NCBI GenBank assembly: GCA_018401235.1
Contig: JAGYLC010000009.1
Span: 1-35,648 of the forward strand
Length of the DNA stretch: 35,648 nucleotides
Source of the DNA: Kiritimatiellia bacterium
GTDB lineage: Bacteria > Verrucomicrobiota > Kiritimatiellia > SS1-B-03-39 > UBA6053
Direction: 5' to 3'
A model generated the notes under the pieces. The model saw nothing but the letters and a program-made list of their open reading frames with translations. It was not told the DNA's origin and searched no databases. The translations under genes and the position numbers were made by a program. Below, piece by piece: positions 25,069 through 32,580 of this stretch. The number at the start of each line of letters is the position of its first letter. The first letter of the stretch is position 1.

Positions 25069-25497
25069 ATGATTTGGATTCAACAACCACTCCGCTTAAA
25101 GGCCCGTTCACGTGGCTTTCACCTCATCACCCGCGAGGTGGTGGAGTCCCTGCCTGATCTTCCCTCCATTCAAACCGGGATGTTGCAGGTGTTCATTCAA
25201 CACACCTCCGCCTCGCTGACCCTGAATGAAAATGCGAGCCCGGAAGTGCTCACCGATCTCGAAGCGCACTTTAAGGAGTCGGTCAAAGAGAATCAGCCCT
25301 ACTACCGCCACACCCTCGAAGGGACCGACGACATGCCGGCCCACATCAAGGCCAGTTTAATGGGGTCCTCCCTGATGCTGCCCATTGAGGGTGGCCGACT
25401 GGCGCTGGGAACCTGGCAGGGTATCATCCTCTGCGAACACCGCAACCACGGCGGTGCCCGAAACCTCCTGCTCACCGCCTGGGGCCAAGGCGCATGA
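25069..25497 (+). CDS. yjbQ: YjbQ family (UPF0047) protein
   Basis: 142 residues. The family is recognised by GMLQVFIQHTSASLTLNENA, DMPAHIKASLMGSSLMLPIEGG, LALGTWQGIILCEHRN and a final LLLTAWGQ. E. coli YjbQ has weak thiamine-phosphate synthase activity; the true role is unsettled. ATG 25069 lies only 6 nt past the CCA of tRNA-Ser with no ribosome binding site, so translation may begin on an almost leaderless mRNA made by tRNA 3' cleavage. Its end overlaps clpS (ATGA). Confidence 0.93.
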   Translation: MIWIQQPLRLKARSRGFHLITREVVESLPDLPSIQTGMLQVFIQHTSASLTLNENASPEVLTDLEAHFKESVKENQPYYRHTLEGTDDMPAHIKASLMGSSLMLPIEGGRLALGTWQGIILCEHRNHGGARNLLLTAWGQGA

Positions 25498-25790
25498 CAG
25501 CCGAAGCCGATGTGCAAACCCAAACCGAGACCCAAACCGAGACCCGGATGGACCTGGACATCCCCTGGAACATCGTGGTCTGGGACGACCCGGTAAACCT
25601 CATGAGCTACGTGGTCTACGTGCTCCAGAAAATCTTCGGCTATAACACATCTCTCGCCACCAAGCTGATGCTGGAGGTCCACAACCAGGGAAAATCCCTG
25701 GTGGCCACCGAGGAACGCGAGCAAGCGGAGTTGCACCTTCATCAACTCCACAGCTACGGTCTCCAGGCCACGCTCAGACGGGCGGAATGA
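25494..25790 (+). CDS. clpS: ATP-dependent Clp protease adaptor ClpS
   Basis: 98 residues. Delivers N-degron proteins to ClpAP. The core is typical: IPWNIVVWDDPVNLMSYVVY, LQKIFGYNTSLATKLMLEVH and HLHQLHSYGLQATLRRAE, with the DDPVN element and the Met and His positions that form the N-end-residue pocket. The N-terminal tail is variable and here includes a QTQTET direct repeat from a 12-nt tandem (about 25519-25542). Coupled to yjbQ by ATGA. No clpA in the window. 25791-25974 downstream holds no gene. Confidence 0.96.
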   Translation: MTAEADVQTQTETQTETRMDLDIPWNIVVWDDPVNLMSYVVYVLQKIFGYNTSLATKLMLEVHNQGKSLVATEEREQAELHLHQLHSYGLQATLRRAE

Positions 25791-25974
25791 AACGCCTTCA
25801 GCCGCACGGTTGGTTTCAGCCAACACGGTTTCAGCCGCCGTGCATGATTCCTATCTTGTACCCGCATCGGCACTGTCACTTCCTTTCGCACCTGGCGGCA
25901 CAGCCGCCAGAGTGCGGGGAGGGGAGTGAGGCGTAATTTCACTGGAGCGGACGTTATAGTAGGTGAATCTTTGC

Positions 25975-26099
25975 GCACCAGACCTCAGTTTGAGGACGAA
26001 TTTTACAAACGTTCATCGCTAATCCAAATGGATGTTCATCGAATAAACCAAACCCTGAGCTCGCCTCGGGGTGCGGAGAGATTCAATACCGGAATCCGC
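25975..26099 (+). repeat. 125-nt dispersed repeat, copy 2
   Basis: Gap-free match to 17602-17726 (119 of 125 positions by eye), same orientation. The similarity stops sharply at both ends. It lies in the 505-nt gap between the convergent clpS and recQ genes, where no gene is apparent. Confidence 0.9.
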
Positions 26100-26130
26100 C
26101 TGTCCGAGATACATTTCAGCCTTCATCGCA

Positions 26131-26169
26131 GCCGCCGTTAGCTTCCGCACGCGGGAAGCTAACGGCGGC
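26131..26169. terminator. Perfect 16-bp hairpin between convergent clpS and recQ
   Basis: GCCGCCGTTAGCTTCC (26131-26146) and GGAAGCTAACGGCGGC (26154-26169) pair exactly around a 7-nt loop. No T-run follows on either strand, so it is not a classic intrinsic terminator, but it is placed to end transcription from both sides. It may instead belong to the surrounding repeat element. Confidence 0.5.
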
Positions 26170-26202
26170 GCGGGGACTGTGGAGGGGGCCGGTGTCGTGA
26201 AG

Positions 26203-26239
26203 TGAATTTCTCCGCACTCCGAGCGAGCTCCGAGTTTGG
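26203..26239 (-). repeat. Diverged inverted partial copy of the 125-nt repeat
   Basis: The reverse complement of 26203-26239 (CCAAACTCGGAGCTCGC... ...GCGGAGAAATTCA) aligns to 26048-26085 of copy 2 with about four mismatches and one gap. The two arms therefore bracket the 16-bp hairpin, giving a nested inverted structure of about 190 nt. Confidence 0.5.
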
Positions 26240-26295
26240 AAGTTGATCATAAACACTCATTTAAATCTGCGAACCCTTTCTGTCAAAAATACAGG

Positions 26296-28233
26296 TTAAA
26301 CTGAGACCAGAAGCTTTTTTGCCGCCAAGGCGATGGTGACGAAGCGGTGATGGGAGAGAAACCCGAAGCGGGGATCGCGGGTAAGCTTTGCCTTGGTGGC
26401 CGCAGGAGAGGTCAAGCCGCAGCCGAAGCGGGCCAGTTGACGGGGCGTCTGCAGAGCCGCATGCTTTTCCTGGATCAGGGCGGCCAACTTCTCCTTTTCA
26501 GCAGAGCTCAGGCGGGCATCCGGCACCGGAGGCATCGGAGGGATTGTTTCGCCCAGGCAGCGGTCGCAGTGCCCGCAATTCGCTCCCAACTCCTCGCCGA
26601 AATACTGTAGCACCTGACGTACTGTGCACTCCGAAGACCCAGCCAGTTGCACCACCTGCTCCATCCGTTCAATGTCGCGTTTTTCCGATCGCAAAAACCG
26701 TTCATGTATCGTAGAGGCCACCTCGTCCGCGGACTCCGGGCGTTTGAGAAAGCGGTATCCTCGCCGCAGTCCGGCCACCTGCATCACCAACTCCCCTTTT
26801 TCCTCCAAATAATTCAAAGCCGCCACCAAGCGTTTGCGATCCTCACCCATCGATTTCGCCGCCTCCCCGAGATCAATGCTGAACCAAGTCCGGCCCTTTT
26901 TCGAGTGGGAAAATAATGTCCTCAGGAATTTCCGACGCTCCTCGTCGAATCCCGCCAGTATCTCGGTGGAACTTCGCTTCGGTTGGAATTTATATTCGTT
27001 GTAATGCGGACCCAGCGACAACAGAATGCCGTCCAATTCCAGATAGGTTAACAGGGTGGACATCACCAAGTTCCGAATATCAAAACGGGCAGATAGATCG
27101 TAAACCGACACATCGAATTCATCCGGCTGCTTCAGAATCTCCTCTACCACCCCCCGCACGGATTCGGGAGTGGGAGTGTCGCCATAGGAAAAGTTTTCCA
27201 GGGTGGCCACATCATCCGGGCAAAGCAAAAGATCGCAGTGGGAGAGCTCTCCGTCCCGACCGGCCCGCCCGGTTTCCTGCATATAATTTTCCAACGACTT
27301 GGGCGGATTGTAGTGAATCACATTACGAATGTCCGCTTTGTCAATCCCCATACCAAAGGCGATGGTGGCCACCACGATACCTTCGGGATCACCCATGAAA
27401 CGATCCTGAATCTCATGCCGCTCTTCGGATTCCAAGCCCGCATGGTAGGCCCGCGCGGGATGCCCGGCCCGGCTCAGTCGATCCGCCACCTGCTCCGCCG
27501 TTTTCTGCAGGGTCACATACACAATGGTGGCGCCTTTGGGTCGATCCTCCAGACGCTGAAGCAGCAAACGGTCCCGCTCATCGGCGGTGCAGGGAGTCAT
27601 ATGCATCACCAGATTCGGACGATGAAATCCGGTGTGTACATACGCAGCCGGGGAGATCTCAAAGCTTTCACAAATATCGTTCGCCACGGTGGGGGTGGCG
27701 GTGGCGGTGAGGGCCAAGACCCGCTCCACCCGTAGTTCCCGGGAAATCGCCGCCAGTTTCATGTAGTCCGGACGAAAATTGTGCCCCCACTCCGAGATGC
27801 AGTGCGCCTCGTCAATCACCATCAGACTGATCGTAGTCCGCCGAAGCCGCTGCAAAAAGCGTTCGCTGGCAAAACGCTCGGGCGCCACATACAACAGTTT
27901 CAGATTACCGTTCCACAGATCGTCCCACACCTGCCGCGACTCCTCCGCGGTCAAACTCGAATCCATGCGCGCCGCCTTGATCCCCTTCCCCACCAAAAAA
28001 TCGATCTGATCCTTCATCAGCGCAATCAGAGGCGACACCACCAGGGTCATTCCCTCCAGCATCAATGCCGGCAATTGATAACACAGACTCTTCCCCGCCC
28101 CGGTCGGAAACACCGCCAACGCCGAATTTCCCGCCTGCAACTGTTCCACCACCGCCTCCTGACCGGGGCGAAACCGGTCAAAGCCAAAAATGTTTTTTAA
28201 AAGACGGTGGGGGTCGGTTTCCGGATTTTTCAT
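26296..28233 (-). CDS. recQ: ATP-dependent DNA helicase RecQ
   Basis: 645 residues from ATG 28233, preferred over upstream in-frame starts because GAGG lies just before it and the family N-terminus follows (LLKNIFGFDRFRPGQEAVV). 3'-5' helicase of recombination and repair. Motifs: FPTGAGKSLCYQLPA (Walker A), SPLIALMKDQ, VIDEAHCISEWGHNFRPDY (DEAH plus RecQ aromatic loop), LALTATATP, and the QETGRAGRDG helicase VI box. The zinc domain shows a Cys cluster ending NCGHCDRCLG. The C-terminus (about residues 600-645) lacks a recognisable HRDC domain, so this is a shorter form with the sequence TSPAATKAKLTRDPRFG instead. Confidence 0.95.
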   Translation of the reverse strand: MKNPETDPHRLLKNIFGFDRFRPGQEAVVEQLQAGNSALAVFPTGAGKSLCYQLPALMLEGMTLVVSPLIALMKDQIDFLVGKGIKAARMDSSLTAEESRQVWDDLWNGNLKLLYVAPERFASERFLQRLRRTTISLMVIDEAHCISEWGHNFRPDYMKLAAISRELRVERVLALTATATPTVANDICESFEISPAAYVHTGFHRPNLVMHMTPCTADERDRLLLQRLEDRPKGATIVYVTLQKTAEQVADRLSRAGHPARAYHAGLESEERHEIQDRFMGDPEGIVVATIAFGMGIDKADIRNVIHYNPPKSLENYMQETGRAGRDGELSHCDLLLCPDDVATLENFSYGDTPTPESVRGVVEEILKQPDEFDVSVYDLSARFDIRNLVMSTLLTYLELDGILLSLGPHYNEYKFQPKRSSTEILAGFDEERRKFLRTLFSHSKKGRTWFSIDLGEAAKSMGEDRKRLVAALNYLEEKGELVMQVAGLRRGYRFLKRPESADEVASTIHERFLRSEKRDIERMEQVVQLAGSSECTVRQVLQYFGEELGANCGHCDRCLGETIPPMPPVPDARLSSAEKEKLAALIQEKHAALQTPRQLARFGCGLTSPAATKAKLTRDPRFGFLSHHRFVTIALAAKKLLVSV

Positions 28234-28555
28234 AAAGCCTCGTTTTGCACACAATTGTATAGTTGAAAACCATAACCCACCATACTCTCGCGATAAGTTC
28301 AACCGAGTTTTTGAAAAAAGTTCACCGAGCGAGGACTGGAGTCTAGTTGAGTGGTTGATCCGTCTTCCTCTTCGAACTTCCTCCTTCGCCCCCAGGCTCC
28401 GGCGGACATGATGCCGAGACTTGGTGGTGTATACCTCGACCTCCGGTCACCCAACTTCTGTCTTCTTACGACCTCTGACTTCTCCCTTCTGACCGCTTTT
28501 CGTTCTTCCCAAAAACACTTGTCCCCCCCAGCACCAACCATGATAGGCTTAAACT
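28234..28555. other. Non-coding stretch upstream of recQ with low-complexity text
   Basis: No gene is supported here. 28440-28500 carries loosely repetitive CTTCT/GACCTCTGACTTCTCC-like sequence, and similar AGTCAGAAGTCGGAGGTC sequence recurs on the opposite strand sense at 28730-28748. The recQ promoter should lie at the left edge, but I could not assign one. Confidence 0.45.
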
Positions 28556-28660
28556 ATGCACCGCCGCCTCCATTTGATGTTGGTTCTCATCCTCCTGATC
28601 CTCGGAATGATCCAGTTCAAAGAGTGGGATAGACATTCCTGTCTGTCGGCCTGGAATTGA
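28556..28660 (+). CDS. Possible 34-residue hydrophobic peptide
   Basis: ATG 28556 to TGA 28660 would encode a peptide with a strongly hydrophobic core (LMLVLILLILGMIQF) and a basic N-terminus. Its last third is encoded by the first REP-like palindrome, and there is no clear ribosome binding site. It may be chance. Confidence 0.2.
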   Translation: MHRRLHLMLVLILLILGMIQFKEWDRHSCLSAWN

Positions 28661-28690
28661 GTGTGCGATAGGCATTCTTGCCTGTCGCAC
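28625..28690. repeat. Two tandem REP-like palindromes
   Basis: Two related hairpin units: ATAGACA/TGTCTGT around a TTCC loop (28629-28646), and GTGCGATAGGCA (28663-28674)/TGCCTGTCGCAC (28679-28690) around TTCT. Both share GAGTG before and CTGG after, so they are diverged copies of one unit of about 36 nt. Such units are the usual partners of REP-associated transposases, a broken one of which lies at 11.6 kb. Confidence 0.55.
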
Positions 28691-29175
28691 TGGGACATCT
28701 CCAGGGACTGGAAGTTCAGGCATCAATAGTCAGAAGTCGGAGGTCGAGTCCTCCCTTTCCCAAATTAGCCATTCCCGATTTTCCCAACTCCCCAATCACC
28801 CAACTTCCATGCACCCCAAATCACGGAATCTACACCTACGGCCACTCGTCACACTCATGCAAACAACAACAAACAACCCATTCTCCCCTAACCCTTTGCC
28901 CTGATTGTAAGCCTCATTCCCCTTGCCGCCCTCCCCCACAAACGCCACTTACGACGTAACCGCACCCTTCTCCCCCCAAGGCTCCGCCCCGAATGCCCCG
29001 AGCCTTCCCGGCGGTCCCATACCCCAGTCGGAGTTCGCTTCGCTCACGCAGTACCTCCCAAGCCCCCGGCGCTTCCCCTCTCAGGGGACCGCCCCCTCCG
29101 CCTTCGCGCTTCGCTTACTACGGCCGACACGCCAAGGTCCCCGCTGACGCGAGGGCTTTTGTTTTGCCGCAGCTA

Positions 29176-29312
29176 TCGTAGGTGGCCGCCTACGACATCT
29201 CCGACATCTACGACTCTTGGAGGTCGAACGGCGGCTTTCAGGGGGGATTTTGCAAACTCGCAAACCTTCCGACGCTCGGAAAACGGAAAAGTCGTCGTTC
29301 CGACGCTCGGAA
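29176..29312. repeat. Cluster of palindromes in the gap before the phosphomannomutase gene
   Basis: A near-perfect palindrome TCGTAGGTGGCCGCCTACGA at 29176-29195, then two identical 15-nt hairpins TTCCGACGCTCGGAA at 29267-29281 and 29298-29312. The wider 28700-29420 stretch is GC-rich and repeat-like, with no gene I can support. Confidence 0.5.
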
Positions 29313-29420
29313 ACCTTCCTTCGCCGCCGATCGCCCCTCTCTTCTGCTATCGCCTTGATTTATGTGGCTAGGGGATATAGGTGATCACTTATTATATTAC
29401 CTGATGGAGATTTCAATTCA

Positions 29421-30761
29421 ATGAGTATTTTTAAAGCCTATGACATCCGCGGCATTGTCGGAAAAGAACTGACTGAGGATCTAGCCCTGAAAATCGGCCG
29501 GGGCTTCGCCACCCTGCTGAAACCGAAAACGGTGGTGATTGCTCGCGATATGCGCCCCCATTCCCCCGGGTTGGCCAACGCAGTGATGGAGGGGCTTTGC
29601 ATGCAGGGAGTCGATGTCATCGATATCGGCATGGCCAGCACCCCGATGTGCTACTTCGCCAACGGCAGCCTCAAAGCGGACGCATCGATTATGATCACCG
29701 CCAGCCACAATCCGGGTGAATACAACGGGTTCAAGCTTTGCCGGGCGGACGCGGTGCCCATCAGCGGGCAAACCGGCATCAAGGAACTGGAGCAACTCGT
29801 GCACAATGAGACCTTCGACCCCCTGCCGGCCGCACGCGGTCAGATTCACCAGAAGGATATTGTCTCGGATTATGTGGAGCACATCCAGGCCTTCGCGGAC
29901 ATCGGTACCCCGCTTCATATCTGCGTGGATTACGCGAATGCCATGGGCATCGCCGAAGCGGCTGTGTTTAAGGATCTGTTCCGCTATGATGAACTTTTCG
30001 CGAACTATGACGGGAGCTTTCCCAATCATGAAGCGAATCCCCTTCAGGAGGAAACGTTTGAAGCTCTGCAGGCGAAAGTGCGGGCGGGGACCTACGACTT
30101 TGGCATCGCGTTCGACGGCGATGCAGACCGGGTGGGATTTGTGGATGAAAAGGGCGATATCGTGTCCATGGACATGATCACCGCCCTGATTGCGGAATCG
30201 CTTTTGCAGAAACTTGCCCCGCAATCGGCGGGGGAGAAGGGCGTGGTTTTCTATGATCTGCGATCCAGCAAAGCGGTCAAGGAATTGATTGAAGCCAGTG
30301 GCGGGGATGCGCGCATGTGTCGGGTTGGACACGCGTTTATCAAGGCGCAAATGCGCGAGGCCAATGCGGTATTCGCGGGCGAATTATCAGGACATTATTA
30401 TTTCCGGGAAAATTATTTCACTGAAAGCGCCGGGCTGGCCGTGATTTACATTGCCAACTTGGTGAGCAACCGTGGAAAAACCCTGAGCGAACTGGTGGCT
30501 CCCATCCGGAAATACCGGGCCAGCGGCGAAATTAATTCCAAGGTGAAGGACCCTAAATGGGTCTTCCGCAAAATAAAGGACACCTTCCCGGAAGCCTCCA
30601 CTTTTGAATTGGATGGCCTCAGCGTGGAGTTGGACGACTGGTGGTTCAATGTGCGCATGTCCAATACCGAGCCGCTCTGCCGCTTGAATCTGGAGGCCCC
30701 CACCGCCGAAAAAATGGAAAAGAAACGGGATCTGGTGCTGGACCTGATCCGGAACTGCTAG
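29421..30761 (+). CDS. Phosphomannomutase/phosphoglucomutase
   Basis: 446 residues. Interconverts hexose 6- and 1-phosphates for nucleotide-sugar and polysaccharide synthesis. All four family elements are present: phosphoserine loop ITASHNPGEYNG (Ser 95), metal loop FDGDADRVG (about 231-239), sugar-binding GELSGHYYF (320-328) and phosphate-binding RMSNTEPLCRLNLEA near the end. The N-terminal FKAYDIRGIVG is typical of the AlgC/ManB group. GGAG lies 11 nt upstream of ATG 29421. Two small genes follow closely on the same strand. Confidence 0.95.
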   Translation: MSIFKAYDIRGIVGKELTEDLALKIGRGFATLLKPKTVVIARDMRPHSPGLANAVMEGLCMQGVDVIDIGMASTPMCYFANGSLKADASIMITASHNPGEYNGFKLCRADAVPISGQTGIKELEQLVHNETFDPLPAARGQIHQKDIVSDYVEHIQAFADIGTPLHICVDYANAMGIAEAAVFKDLFRYDELFANYDGSFPNHEANPLQEETFEALQAKVRAGTYDFGIAFDGDADRVGFVDEKGDIVSMDMITALIAESLLQKLAPQSAGEKGVVFYDLRSSKAVKELIEASGGDARMCRVGHAFIKAQMREANAVFAGELSGHYYFRENYFTESAGLAVIYIANLVSNRGKTLSELVAPIRKYRASGEINSKVKDPKWVFRKIKDTFPEASTFELDGLSVELDDWWFNVRMSNTEPLCRLNLEAPTAEKMEKKRDLVLDLIRNC

Positions 30762-30774
30762 TAGGATACCTCTT

Positions 30775-31242
30775 ATGAACTATCTAACTCTATTGATACT
30801 GAGCGGACTTTCTCTGGCTCTCCTCCCTGTGAATGCACAGTTTGACGGCGACAAATCTGAATATGAACAAGAGCTGGAGCGTCTGGAATCCGAGCATAAG
30901 AAATGGGACGCCCGGGCACGTGAAGCGGTGGTGCCCGAAGAGAAAGAACAACTTCAAGCCCTCGCGACTCAGTACAGCAGGCTGTATTCTCTCCGAAAAG
31001 AGGTGGAATCCGCCTTTGGCAGCAAAAAAATCCCCCTCCAACAACGTTTGGAGAAACTGAGGGCCGACACCCAGAAGATGCAGATGGAGGTCAACACTAA
31101 GTTTCCTCCCCCCAACCCTTTTCCTGACAACCCTTTCGACAAATCGGAAGCAGAAGCCGAAGCTGCGGTCGAAATAAAGCCCCCCCCATCCAGTTACAAA
31201 ACGAAAAGTGGTTTTGAAATCAAACTGCGTCTGGTGGACTAA
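30775..31242 (+). CDS. Exported coiled-coil protein of unknown function
   Basis: 155 residues. Signal peptide LTLLILSGLSLALLPVNA; the rest is highly charged and helical, with heptad-like Leu spacing (residues about 28-105, EYEQELERLESEHKKW and later LQQRLEKLRADTQKMQ) then a Pro-rich stretch PPPNPFPDNPF and an acidic segment. I recognise no family. It starts 13 nt after the phosphomannomutase stop and its stop shares one base with the next start (TAATG), so the three genes are probably an operon. Confidence 0.72.
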   Translation: MNYLTLLILSGLSLALLPVNAQFDGDKSEYEQELERLESEHKKWDARAREAVVPEEKEQLQALATQYSRLYSLRKEVESAFGSKKIPLQQRLEKLRADTQKMQMEVNTKFPPPNPFPDNPFDKSEAEAEAAVEIKPPPSSYKTKSGFEIKLRLVD

Positions 31243-31526
31243 TGCCGGTGTACGTGTACGAAATTTCGAGCACGGGTGAACGATTCGAATGTGTGCAATC
31301 GATGAAAGACGATCCACTGGGCGTTCATCCCGAAAGTGGAGAGCCCGTACGTCGAGTCATTCAAGTTCCCAATCTGGGACTGAAGCACACGGCTGGAAAA
31401 GAGAAAAAACTGCTGTCCAACGATCATGTAGCCAAGTCTGGTTTCACGAAGTACGAGAAAGACAAGGTCACGGGTCAATACAACCGGGTCGCGGGTAACA
31501 AGGGTCCCGCAACCCTAAATCCTTAA
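31242..31526 (+). CDS. FmdB-like protein lacking the zinc-ribbon cysteines
   Basis: 94 residues. The start MPVYVYEISSTGERFECVQS and the following DDPLGVHPESGEPVRRVIQVP follow the outline of FmdB-type zinc ribbons, and GFTKYEKD matches the usual late element. The two CxxC pairs of the family are replaced (SSTG and HPESGE), so no metal site is visible. This may be a family variant with another role, or a weak resemblance. Translationally coupled to the coiled-coil protein. Confidence 0.68.
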   Translation: MPVYVYEISSTGERFECVQSMKDDPLGVHPESGEPVRRVIQVPNLGLKHTAGKEKKLLSNDHVAKSGFTKYEKDKVTGQYNRVAGNKGPATLNP

Positions 31527-31540
31527 GTCGCGTCCGGAGA

Positions 31541-32458
31541 TTAGAAGTAGCGAACAACCACCAGCGAAAATTCGCGGTCGCTTCCGTTTATCCACAAGCT
31601 GTTCAGTTGGCAGACCCATCCATTTTGGAGCCGAACATCGACTCCTGCCAAGAGGCCCAGGCTGTTTGAATCTTCGACATTCATCTCTCCTAAATCGTAG
31701 CGGGTTCGCACATAGCCAGGACCTCCCCGCACGGCATAGCCCGTGGGACTGAAGAAGGGCTCGTTGGATTCCGCAAACAAATTTCGCCGGTAGACCACCA
31801 AGGGACTCACCTGAGTTTCTGACCAGATAAATTCATCCGATATTGAGGAACCTCCGCCACCGGGTGCGGAGACATGCACCTGTTGCGCTGGATCCCAAAT
31901 CATCCGGCGGGTTCGGGGAATATCCGAACGTCGAACCCGATAGGAGGCATTCAATTCAATCGTCAAGCTTTCCCGCATTCCCAACACCGGTGAGCTGCGA
32001 ATAGGAAACTCGACCAATGCGATTCCCGTTCCCATTCCCCAGGCGAAGGCGGTTTCCCCGCTTGCATCGTCCTCATACCAATCCGAAACCTCTTGCCCCT
32101 CCGTTCCCTCCGTTCCCGCCGTCCCGGCACGTCCTTTGCGGTCTGCCTGGGAAGCTCCGAGTTCTCCCCAAACATGAATCGGCGGCTGAATGCGATATCC
32201 GACTCGAATCATCGCGCCCCGGGTATTCATTTTGATGGAAGGCCCAGGAGGTGCCACAGTTCGGCTGCCGGTTTCCAGCATCAAACCCACATTCCAGCCG
32301 ATGGGCCGATCCATGCGTACCAGGGCGGCAGATGTCGCTTGCATTTCCGAAGCCTCCAGCCTGCCGGAACTCATCCAGCCCAGGGCAACAATCCCGAACA
32401 CCCATACGCACAGTTGGAGATCTCCTGCTTTCATCATCTTCATCCAATTTAATTTCAT
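31541..32458 (-). CDS. Probable outer-membrane beta-barrel protein
   Basis: 305 residues. An N-terminal signal sequence (LCVWVFGIVALGWMSSG) ends near SEMQA. The mature part alternates polar and hydrophobic residues and ends LVVVRYF, with a C-terminal Phe as in many barrel proteins. A low-complexity loop GRAGTAGTEGTEGQE lies near residue 115. No specific family is recognised. Divergent from the secretin gene, with 122 nt between the two starts. Confidence 0.6.
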   Translation of the reverse strand: MKLNWMKMMKAGDLQLCVWVFGIVALGWMSSGRLEASEMQATSAALVRMDRPIGWNVGLMLETGSRTVAPPGPSIKMNTRGAMIRVGYRIQPPIHVWGELGASQADRKGRAGTAGTEGTEGQEVSDWYEDDASGETAFAWGMGTGIALVEFPIRSSPVLGMRESLTIELNASYRVRRSDIPRTRRMIWDPAQQVHVSAPGGGGSSISDEFIWSETQVSPLVVYRRNLFAESNEPFFSPTGYAVRGGPGYVRTRYDLGEMNVEDSNSLGLLAGVDVRLQNGWVCQLNSLWINGSDREFSLVVVRYF

Positions 32459-32477
32459 AATTCCTCTTCACAAGTTC

Positions 32478-32503
32478 TTGACCTAATCTGCTAATGTGGT
32501 CAA
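32478..32503. promoter_or_regulatory. Inverted repeat in the divergent promoter region
   Basis: TTGACC (32478-32483) and GGTCAA (32498-32503) form a perfect 6-bp dyad with a 14-nt spacer between the barrel-protein and secretin genes. TTGACC also resembles a -35 element for the rightward gene. An operator is possible but unproved. Confidence 0.3.
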
Positions 32504-32580
32504 ATGTAACAGATTCGTTTATAAAAAAGCGAACCTGAATTACGTTTTATTCTAATTAGTCTCCTGCTGGAGTGTGCTTA

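Noticed and set aside
28625-28690. CRISPR array
   Set aside because: Only two diverged units with internal symmetry and no spacers of regular length; no cas genes in the window.
29481-30350. 289-codon reverse frame inside the phosphomannomutase gene
   Set aside because: Opposite an intact enzyme gene, with no recognisable domain or start signal.
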